Positions 47,530 through 56,879 of a stretch of 64,000 nt of DNA are shown piece by piece. The notes under the pieces were generated by a model, which saw only the letters and a list, made by a program, of their open reading frames with translations, did not search any database and was not told the DNA's origin. The translations under genes and the position numbers were made by a program. Numbering within the stretch: position 1 is the first letter of the stretch; each line of letters starts with the position of its first letter. The stretch comes from Calonectria ilicicola (taxonomy: Eukaryota; Ascomycota; Sordariomycetes; Hypocreales; Nectriaceae): assembly GCA_020809705.1 (NCBI GenBank), contig CP085827.1:6572001-6636000 (forward strand), in the 5' to 3' direction.

Positions 47530-48074
47530 GTTGGCTAATGGGGCCTGAAACGTGCGAGACTTAATAAAACCTGGCCTTTTTTGTTTTCCTTTTTTTTTGT
47601 GATGAGACTTGTTCAGAGATACAAACCAGTTTAAATTTACAAATGCCCTTCTCCACTATCGCTAGCCTGGCTCATCTCGCGAATATTTTTGAGTGTGCCA
47701 ATTCTAAGTTTGACCTGTTGTACAGGATCATGGGCACTATTCGGGCCACTGGTCCGCCCTCGGAATCTTGTGTATCCCCGGCATGTTTAAACTAAATTAG
47801 GAAAAGTGATCAGTCTTGAGTTTGGATTGTTAGTTTGGGGTGCGATCCACCCCCACCCTCAGATGTACGAGTTCACATTTTACAACTGTGACTGTAACTG
47901 ACCAATGCAAATAATGATGCAACATCAAAATTCCCGTGTCTTAATATTCGTAGTTGGAGAATAATAAATACTCTTCTCAGAGGAGCCAATATTGTAAGAG
48001 TCAGAATTGACTGAGTTGATGCCATGAAGAAGTATCACCCCTGTTCTGCAATCCCTGGCTAGGGTTGAATGCAA
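47530..48074. other. Intergenic region upstream of the terpene synthase
   Basis: About 0.55 kb; likely promoter of the terpene synthase and 3' flank of the decayed gene on the same strand. A short T/A-run sits at 47579-47600. Confidence 0.5.
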
Positions 48075-49130
48075 CTACAAAGTTTCAACATCATCGGAAA
48101 ACTCAGGCGGATACAGGGGCGTTATTGGGGTAAAGTTCCGAGAAGATTGCAAGTCAGAAGCGGTAAGCTTGCTCCGTTATTCGACCATTACGTTTTAGTG
48201 ACCGACATAATATAACGCGAGTCGAATGAGAAACATTTTAAGAGTGTCTTGGCCGTAGCCCGATAGAGTAAACACATCCCGTCCGTTCGCTCCCGGTGTT
48301 GACCTAATCTGAACAAGTTCGCTTATAAATTCGGGAGATGCCATCTGACCAAGGAGTAAATATAAGATCGTCTTAATAAGAATTGTGGACACGCGTAATC
48401 GTACCTTTTGAGATTTGAATCACATCACTTAGTACCTCCGCTGTAAATCATGATGATTTATGAATCTAGGCTTCAAATGCCAAGTTAGAAAAACAAAAAC
48501 TAAGCCTTCGTCCTGACGGGATAGGCTCAGGTTGGCCAAGAATAAGATCGATGAGCTTATGGGCATCATCAGCGGCTGCAGTGCGTGCACATGATTCAGC
48601 AACACGTTCCTTGCTCTATAGGCTGTCAGGCCAGACGGGCACAAAATGAAGGGCAAAAGCCCAATACGTCTGTCAGTCGCGAAGTAGATGTTACTGACAT
48701 ATGTCGTCGTAAAGCAGGACGCGGAATCGGGTGTTGAGCTTGGCGGAGCAGCGGTCCAGGGCCCCATCGCAACGCTTGTCATGCAATGGGTACTCGGGTG
48801 GCTAGGGCCGGTCGGGAGTTTGAACAAATTCATCCCCGGGGATGCACATCAACCCCATAGCTGGGTCGTAGTTGTTCCATATCCCTGCCACCGCATTGGA
48901 TGTGGCTCCCGGCCTGCCGCTGATGAAAAAAAGAAAAAACAGCACAAAAAATGCAAAGAGACTTTACACGGGCGATCCTCCTGGCTTAGTCGAAGTATTA
49001 AAAATCCAAACCAACCAACTAGTCGGCACAATTCATGACCTTCTGAATTAGGTAAGAGACAACCTCGGTAGCAAATGTGCAGCTCTCCCAGGTCAGGTGG
49101 AAAGCCGCTCGTTCACTGTTTCAGACATGA
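48075..49130 (-). pseudogene. Decayed multi-exon gene of unrecognised family
   Basis: Reading the minus strand from 49130 down, protein-like segments follow each other, partly separated by plausible introns: ERAAFHLTWESCTFATEV; AVAGIWNNYDPAMGL; then, after an in-frame TAG near 48799, RCDGALDRCSAKLNTRF and RVLLYDD; ADDAHKLIDLILGQPEP; VLSDVIQISKG; and a final TPITPLYPPEFSDDVETL with a stop at 48075. The whole cannot be read without breaks: an in-frame stop, a short split start and at least one stop-containing junction. I do not recognise the family. It lies upstream of the terpene synthase on the same strand, so it may once have been a tailoring partner. A live gene with unusual introns cannot be excluded. 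Confidence 0.42.
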
Positions 49131-52100
49131 TTTCTTCTGGCTGCGTCGCTGCAATGTTTCTTCTTGTTTGTAAACTAGTTAGATGAGGAAGGTGGTCATG
49201 ATTAAGATATCTAAAGGAAAGATTTCTCGTCCTATTCAAATATATCTATTCTTTATGTGACTGCCAACTCAGATCTGATTTGGGTCAAAAGGGGCCTCGA
49301 AATTGACACTGAATTTTTATCACGGATGTATACAAATCTGTGCTCAAAGCTACTTTTCATAGACCAGGGCAAGTGAAACTATTATCTCCCATGCCGGAAT
49401 CGTTCATGATGGATCAAGCCTCTAATGCGACAGTTGCATTGAGACCCATCAGACACTTCGCCGGCGCTAAGGATCGAGTTTCCAGTAGCACTACAAATGG
49501 AGTAGAAATGCACCTAACATTTTGGCTAGTGATGGTTCATGTGGCTCAATTAAAGAAAGGGGAATGTGGGTAAGTTACAAGCGTTCAAGGGATTTAGTAA
49601 TAGGCAAGTAGGTAAGTAGATTTATCGCTGACACCCGGGAATACGTCACGAACGAGCTACTGAATAGGAACTATGTAACATTCTAATCCCTGTGTATTTC
49701 TGTTCTTGTCTAAGCTCGATGGATCATCCCCGGCCCGTTCCACCAAAACCCTGGAATACGCACGGTTGCGTATGGGCGGTCAACCCTTTTTTTCCCCTTG
49801 TATGTACATTAGGCTTTTACTAAACTACTAGCTTGGAATGTAGCCTGCTTGGTGGCTGGTTCTGAGACACTAGCTGGAAATGAATAAATCTGATTCGCAC
49901 GGCGAAATATGACTCTCTGGCAAGCTACCCCGGTGCGATAAACTTTAACCAATTGCTGAAACACCTCCATGTTTTTGGCAAACCACAACCGTCCCCAAAG
50001 CCTTATTTCGCAAGGATTTTACACGTACAGAGTATATAGATCTCACTCTAGAATTTCTCTCTCCTGAAATTTATAGAATATTTGCTGTGTCCCATCGAAT
50101 GCAGGATCATTCAATGGCAGGTAAAGTACCTTGGTCTTGCAAAAGCCTCTTGTTTCTTATTTCCAAGACGTTAACTGTCTTGTCCTAATCTACCGTATTT
50201 GGCTCTGTCCGAACCGATCACTCATACAGAACCTCTTAGACGCTGTTACATACTGCAATGATTGACGCAATAAGGATCAGATCAGAAATACCATATGTTT
50301 TTGCCATATAGAACAACAGTCATACGATCTTGATCTTATCTTAGGTATGGAAGTGGGTGAAATATTGCTAATTATTGAGTATTTATACCAACCATGAGCC
50401 GCGGAGCGGGTCAATCCCGCGTTATTGATCTACTTTTTGCCCCTTGGTACAACAGTCCAGCACAGCCGTTACACCTAGCCTGATCTACTCGGTAACAGTC
50501 TAAATAAATGATTACCTTTCCGGTTATACGCGGAATACCGACTAGAGCTCATTGAAACTGGACTGGATAAAGTCAGGGTCACCGATCTCACGATCCATCG
50601 AAGGATGAAAAGGTCATTAAACATAAACTCCAAGTATTCCTTGTTTTAATCGATGATATTGATACCAATAACCAAGAGTTTATTGAAACAAATATAAAGT
50701 AATATTATGATACAGATCTGTGCCATATAGACCCAAATATCCTGTGTTACTCCTAACCGAGGCACAGGTAGAACTTTTGGTGTAGCGACTAGGGGGTGAA
50801 CTCCTTATTTCAGGTACCATATTAATAAGAGAAAAGCACCATGAACTCAGATTCTCATCAAATAAAGTGGGTAAGGAAGAGAGTAGCTTTGTAGAATATA
50901 TTCAGAGAAATAAGTACAAATACTGAACGGTTAAAATCCTGGAAAAGGGCAGTGCTTTTTGCCCCAGATGAAGGAGAGATTGAGATAGATGATAGATCCT
51001 GTACTCATATGCATCTCAATGAAGATGGAGAGCCAGACAGTAGCTATCTGAGTAATTGAAAGTGCTGTTTGCTACAAGTAATATCTGGGATACAATATGG
51101 ACAATCCCCCCTGTCTCCATGATCTTCTACCAAAGATTCGATTATTCAATATCGTAGCCCTCTCACTCCATCCCTTCTCAGCCAAGAGAGAATTCCGGTC
51201 GGCAAGTTGAACGTCTTTTCGCGATCATCCATGGAGCGGGTTCACTAGAGTTTATAGGCCCAAAGAATGGTTTACCCAGTGGCTCTTCTAACTGATGACT
51301 CTGTAGCCAATAAAAGAATTAACATGTAATTTTTATTCAAGGCTCGGAGTAAGAAGCAGTTCTCCGTCAATTCAACCAAGGCACACATGATTCTATGTCA
51401 CTCACAAGTGATCTCAATTGCCTGAACAGACGACTGTTACATAGGTTAGATGTTGGTATCGGAATAACGGTGAGAAGACGATGGTCAAAACCGCAGTCGG
51501 CCCCAAAACATCATACTAAATAACATACGAGCCCCAATTCTCAATCTGTCAAACGGATATAGGGCACCATTGCACTACGCATTAGCGGAGTGTTCACTTC
51601 ACTTTTGCCGTAGCCGGCAATGTGACACAATCTGCTGACGGGCCCGCCAATTGCGCATCAAAGCCAAGTCGCGATCGCCATGTTGATCTAACCTTGCTTC
51701 CAACAGCTAGTCATCACAGCAGTTCTCAGAAACCTGGATAGATCTCTTCCACAGTTACAGAGTCAAGAGCTCCTCAGTACTTCTAGAATCGTAGCTATTT
51801 ATTGATATTATATCTAAATGTGGTGATCAACCTCTATCTCATAATTATCCAGTTCCGATACGATGGAAAGCTCGAATCAGTCCACTCAAGAAGTTCTGTG
51901 TGATTATGATCTTTTCAGACGGAATTCTTGACATGACTGTGGGGTTATTTTGGTGCAGAGGGTTGCCCATTTGCAATTGAATTGCCATGTTCACAAGTAG
52001 GCACCACTGTCAGAACCGAATCAGAGTATACAACCAACTTTTAATTCTACAAAAAATACGAACTAATTCGTTCAACATCAAGGGCCCGAAAAAATTATAG

Positions 52101-52674
52101 TTAGAAAATAGCAAGCAAAGCTAGTTAGAATGGACTTCAAGCTGACACAATTGAGGCAAGTACCGTATTAGACATTAGTAGCCAAATTATCATGTATCGG
52201 GTAACTATATTAAACTTCAAAATGTTTATTCTAACTTAGAAGTCAATTTTTCAGATCTCTGCGCTGGTATTGGTGCGGTAGAACGGTGCAATCCCATCAG
52301 TAAAGATCGCATGACCCCACGAGCTCCACGAAGCATGGAGCACGGACTAGGAGAAACTTGATCCGAACAATTAAACCAATGAGAATATCTGCGGGGATCT
52401 TCTAATGGTTATCTCAGCGAATTTGTTACCCTGGGTCACAAGGCCAATTAAGTTCCGCACCAATCGTCTTCAACCGCTTGTTCTGCCCCTGTATTTCCCC
52501 ACACTCTCCGACCATGTTTAGGTCCTGGAATTCATTCCTTTCGAAACATGCGCTCCAGTGAATCGAATATAACCTAAATAACTCATCCACCGGCTTTGTT
52601 GATCAGCCTGAATTGAGCAATGCCAAGAATTGTGTGATGTAGGTTGTTTTGGGGGGGCGAAATCAAGGAAAATC
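49131..52674. other. Gene-poor AT-rich block
   Basis: 3.5 kb with no open frame above about 80 codons that looks coding. It contains one copy of a diverged dispersed repeat (50217-50273). Short coding-like pieces occur (for example 52250-52340 on the minus strand, SWSSWGHAIFTDGIAPF) but cannot be joined. It is probably old, mutated transposon and gene debris. Confidence 0.5.
50217..50273 (+). repeat. Diverged dispersed repeat, copy A
   Basis: About 57 bp alignable by eye to 63434-63490; nearly all differences are transitions, this copy carrying the A/T variant. A further weaker match follows (50417-50480 against 63488-63550), with about 145 bp present only here. Confidence 0.5.
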
Positions 52675-52682
52675 TATAAATA
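52675..52682 (+). promoter_or_regulatory. TATA box of the GH127-type gene
   Basis: TATAAATA about 105 nt before the ATG at 52787, in an otherwise AT-rich promoter. Confidence 0.45.
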
Positions 52683-52786
52683 CAGTGAATTTAGCCCGAA
52701 TCTAAACAGTTTCAGTAGAAGTCACAAAAACAATCAAGATCCTTAATTGCTGTGGCTCCATCTTTGGTGCCTTAATAACCAACAAG

Positions 52787-54685
52787 ATGTTTCCAAAATT
52801 TTGCCGTCATCAAAGTATGCCGGCTTTGGCATCGATATTTCTTTTGATTCCCAGCTATTACAGTTCCAGATGGTCTGCTTATGCCGATGCCGTGAATCCT
52901 GTCAGCGAGGAAATCGGCGTATCGGCCTACGCTTTCGACATGAACCAGGTCTCCCTCACCAACAGCCGCTGGCAAGAAAACCAAGATCGGACGCTTTCTT
53001 ATCTAAAAACGGTCGATGTGGACCGCCTTCTCTACAACTTTCGGTCCAATCACGGCTTGTCGACCGAGGGTGCCCAAAGCAATAGCGGATGGGATGCTCC
53101 GGATTTCCCCTTTCGGACCCATATGCAGGGGCATTTTCTCAACGCTTGGGCATACTGCTATGCTGTATTAGGAGACACCGAATGCCGCGACAGAGCCGTG
53201 TATTTCTCAGAAGAACTAGCCAAATGCCAGGCCAACAATGAAAATACCGGCTTCAGCAAAGGGTACCTTTCTGGTTTCCCAGAATCAGAATTTGAACGCT
53301 TGGAAAACAGGACTTTATCAAATGGAAATGTTCCATATTATGCTGTCCATAAAACTATGGCTGGGCTTCTTGACGTCTGGAGACACGTCGGTGATACGAC
53401 AGCTCGGGATGTTCTGCTATCTCTTGCAGCCTGGGTAGATACACGTACCAGTGAACTGTCATACTCACAGATGCAAACCATGATGAGCACCGAGTTTGGT
53501 GGCATGAATGAAGTTTTAGCCGACATTTTCCATCAAACCGGCGACGACAAATGGCTCGCTGCGGCGCAGAGATTTGATCATGCTTCTGTTTTTGATCCCC
53601 TCGCCGCGAACACTGACAGTCTTAATGGTCTCCATGCAAACACCCAAGTCCCCAAATGGATCGGTGCTGCACGAGAGTACAAGGCTACTGGGACAGAAAA
53701 GTACAAGGATATCGCCTTTAATGCATGGAACTTTACTATTAGTGCGCACACATACGCTATTGGTGGCAACAGTCAATCCGAACATTTCCGAGCTCCCAAT
53801 GCCATTGCCGAATACTTAGATAACGATACTGCTGAAGCTTGCAACACCTACAATATGTTGAAACTGACTCGAGAGCTGTGGCTCTTGAGCCCGAGCGATT
53901 CAAGCTACTTTGACTTTTACGAGAAGGCACTACTTAACCACCTACTAGGACAACAAAATCCCGAATCCGCTCACGGCCATATTACTTACTTTACCCCCCT
54001 TAACCCAGGTGGCCATCGCGGCGTCGGTCCGGCTTGGGGAGGCGGCACTTGGAGCACTGATTATGACTCCTTTTGGTGCTGCCAGGGAACAGCCTTGGAA
54101 ACAAATACAAAATTGGCCGACTCGATCTATTTTTACGATACTTCATCCCTTTACGTCAATTTATTTACACCTTCGGTGCTAAAATGGGGCGCTCGTGATA
54201 TCACAGTCACTCAAGAGACTGGGTTTCCCGTTGACAACACTTCTACCCTGAAGATCTCTGGTGGTAAGGATGAGACCTGGACCTTGAAAGTGCGAATCCC
54301 AGACTGGACTTCGGGCGCATCAATAAAAGTGAACGGGGAAACAGTGAGTGGTGTTGCAGTCACGGCAGGAGAGTACGCCTCCGTCAAAAGGGTGTGGACT
54401 TCTGGGGATGAAGTTACAGTTACGCTGCCCATGAATCTGCGCACAATACCAGCCAATGATGATAAGAGCGTCGAGGCACTAGCCTATGGACCAGTAGTTT
54501 TGGCCGGAGATTATGGTGGTTCGACGGTTTCGGCAACACCTGGGTTAGAACTGAACACGGTCAAGCAGGTTGATGGACTCAAGTTCCAGGGTACGGCGAA
54601 TGGTGAAACAATAAGCCTGGTTCCTTTCTACGACGCTCAGAACATCAACTATGTTGTTTATTGGAAGACAAGTGGTTCTCTTTGA
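52787..54685 (+). CDS. Secreted GH127-type glycosidase (DUF1680, beta-L-arabinofuranosidase family)
   Basis: Intronless, 632 aa. The N-terminus is a signal peptide (hydrophobic run PALASIFLLIPSYYS); a second ATG at residue 11 is also possible. An (alpha/alpha)6-barrel catalytic domain follows (TEFGGMNEVLADIFHQTGD; WIGAAREYKATG). The zinc-thiolate site of GH127 is present: Glu and Cys in EACNTYNMLKLT and the double cysteine in FWCCQGTALE. C-terminal beta-sandwich domains end near 632. The family removes beta-L-arabinofuranose from plant glycans; some DUF1680 members act on other sugars. The lack of introns, next to a gene-poor block, is unlike its neighbours and fits acquisition from bacteria, which is unproven. 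Confidence 0.88.
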   Translation: MFPKFCRHQSMPALASIFLLIPSYYSSRWSAYADAVNPVSEEIGVSAYAFDMNQVSLTNSRWQENQDRTLSYLKTVDVDRLLYNFRSNHGLSTEGAQSNSGWDAPDFPFRTHMQGHFLNAWAYCYAVLGDTECRDRAVYFSEELAKCQANNENTGFSKGYLSGFPESEFERLENRTLSNGNVPYYAVHKTMAGLLDVWRHVGDTTARDVLLSLAAWVDTRTSELSYSQMQTMMSTEFGGMNEVLADIFHQTGDDKWLAAAQRFDHASVFDPLAANTDSLNGLHANTQVPKWIGAAREYKATGTEKYKDIAFNAWNFTISAHTYAIGGNSQSEHFRAPNAIAEYLDNDTAEACNTYNMLKLTRELWLLSPSDSSYFDFYEKALLNHLLGQQNPESAHGHITYFTPLNPGGHRGVGPAWGGGTWSTDYDSFWCCQGTALETNTKLADSIYFYDTSSLYVNLFTPSVLKWGARDITVTQETGFPVDNTSTLKISGGKDETWTLKVRIPDWTSGASIKVNGETVSGVAVTAGEYASVKRVWTSGDEVTVTLPMNLRTIPANDDKSVEALAYGPVVLAGDYGGSTVSATPGLELNTVKQVDGLKFQGTANGETISLVPFYDAQNINYVVYWKTSGSL

Positions 54686-56802
54686 TAGTGGGATATAAAG
54701 GGGATGTTTGTGTGTTTGTTGTTTAGGGTAGGTGGCATAGAAAATACGAGTGCATTGTAGTTGCAGAACCTTAAACAGGTCGACCGTTTTTTTTTTTTTT
54801 GCTAGATGCATGTTTAGATGCGTCCCAAAAATGTGTGCGTTGCCTCTCCTCGAGCGAATATTGATAAGGGTTTAATCTTGATAGTTTGGCAGGAACAAAA
54901 AGGCAACTTCATCGAATGCAAGACGAGACAGGGGTTAGAAATGTCGGCTTCGCCTCCAGTTTATTTAAGATTTGTGATGATACCTGATTCGTACATTCAC
55001 GTTGCAAAGCCACACAAGCCACACCTTTACTGATCTCCATACTTGGTGTGAATTAGCCCTTGGACAGTCTGCTTCGGGATGACACACGATCAGTGTCTAC
55101 GGTTGGGTCTTGGCATGCACGTAGAAAACAAGCGAAAAAGAAATGTGGGAAGCAACTGAAGGTGCGTCGGATGAAGAAGAGTAGTAGAGCCAAGGGGAAA
55201 AACCCACCAAGGGAAAAAAGAAAGAAGTGGTGGCCGCTGAGTCGTTGGTGAGCCACACCATGGCTGTGACTTAGTGGGGGTGTGTCTCATGGGTGGTCTG
55301 CACCGCCTCATCTCTTGCAGATCGCGTGTCAAGTCGTGCTTAAGGAATCGCAAGGGAGGGCTGTCGAGAAAAAGAATCCGGTACAAGTGTCGATATTAAC
55401 TGCTCCATGTAAAATATGTTATTGTTACGGGGGAAGGCGAGGCAGGTGCGTCTGGGATGGCGCCTGCATCTGCGCGTGGAATCTCTGCTGTGCGTCGCGT
55501 TTATACGGTGCGAGGTCGAAGGACTAGCGATGATTCATCTTCTAGAACCAGCGATGCCTTCCTGGCGCCAAAAAAAAAAAAGACATGACACGACACGCAG
55601 GGGTCGTGAGACTGTCTTCATCTGGCCCCAAAATGGCGTTTGGGTGTGGCGGCGGATGGTTTTCGCATCCAGATGGCTCGTCACGGGTTCTCCTTTCTGC
55701 TTCCAGACTAGCCGTCTTCCATTTTTAAGCGTCACCTCATAGTGTATTTAATGCATGGGCACGAGTGTGCTTAACCTTAACGGCGGCCTGCTCCGGTAAA
55801 TAACTGGGGCCTAGGGCTGCCCAGCTCGGTTAGGCGGCAATGCTGCTGGTCCAACAGCAGCAATGTCCGAGCAGGCATTTATCCGAGGGATCGCCATGGT
55901 CGACAGTTTAAAGGGGAGGCAGACAGGGGAAGTGTGCCACAACCAGTGGAAGGCTAAATAAAATACGGCCACCATTTCTGGGCACAGAGTCCGAGAGCGA
56001 GAGCAAAAGAAGAGGCGGTCGAGCATCCACGAGGTGAGATGAATTGTCGCCGTCGCAAGACGATGCCAAGCCCGGCTTGAACGGCTAAGAATGGGAGCAG
56101 CGTCGCAGCAACTTTCAGCGCAGCATCTCCCTATACGGTCAGAGCATCCTGGCTCATCTGGGCTTGATCGGCCCCCCCGGGATCTGGAAATGAAATTTTA
56201 TTCACGTAATGTGTAGCCTATGACCAATCATCGCGTCGTCCGGGCTCTCCACCGGTCCCCGCCGCCTCGGAATTCGGGACGCTCTAGAAAGGATTCAGGG
56301 TTAAACTGGTTGGAGCAGCCTGTCGCGTGCCTAGTGGCAACCTCCTGCAAACATGGGTGGCCCCCTTAACCAACAGCAGAACAGCACTCGGCCAACTCCA
56401 AAAAGAGATGCACGCCAAGCTCTTTGCTCATCGATCGAGCTCGCAGCCTACCAAATATACGAAGCACCGACAGTGATTCGCTGTCCAGCCCTACCGATGC
56501 GCTTCGAAGCACCTCCTCCTACCCCATCCTGCCCTTGGCCGCCCATGTCACGAGTCGCAAATAGATTGCAACCGAGCCAAATGCTACTACTAGTACCAAA
56601 TTTCCATCAGGGGCCGCCGCCACCTAATACGAGCTCTCCACTTGCGATGCCGCCGACGATTCTAGCCACAGCCCGCTAACTTCCGTCTTACCCCGGATCA
56701 GATTGGCTAAGGAGGGACCCTGGAGCACGCGACCAAATGGCTCTCAAGTCTTCAAACTCCCTTTCGCTTCGCCGTTTTGCCTTTTCTCCTTCCTCCCCCA
56801 TG

Positions 56803-56853
<51 letters not shown>

Positions 56854-56879
56854 CTCGTTGTCGTCTAACCTCCGGCGCA
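54686..56879. other. Intergenic region and leader of the sulfatase-like gene
   Basis: 2.2 kb. The GH127 3' end is followed by mixed-composition DNA with accidental frames. The final 180 nt are CT/GT-rich and carry the hexanucleotide repeat described next. No gene recognised. Confidence 0.5.
56804..56853 (+). repeat. (TCGTTG)n microsatellite
   Basis: About eight uninterrupted TCGTTG units, ending with a degenerate TCCTCGTTGTCGTC. It lies 27 nt before the ATG at 56880, so within the presumed 5' UTR of the sulfatase-like gene; repeat length may vary between strains. Confidence 0.85.

Noticed and set aside
46511..49130. Trichothecene biosynthetic cluster
   Set aside because: Only one Tri5-family gene and one unidentified relic are present; no other trichothecene gene is recognisable.
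52250..52340. Minus-strand peptide SWSSWGHAIFTDGIAPF as part of a gene
   Set aside because: Coding-like by eye, but flanking exons cannot be joined in one phase; left as debris.
56703..56879. Longer N-terminus for the sulfatase-like gene starting at 56703
   Set aside because: It would translate the hexanucleotide repeat into an Arg-Cys run; the ATG at 56880 opens directly into a membrane helix.
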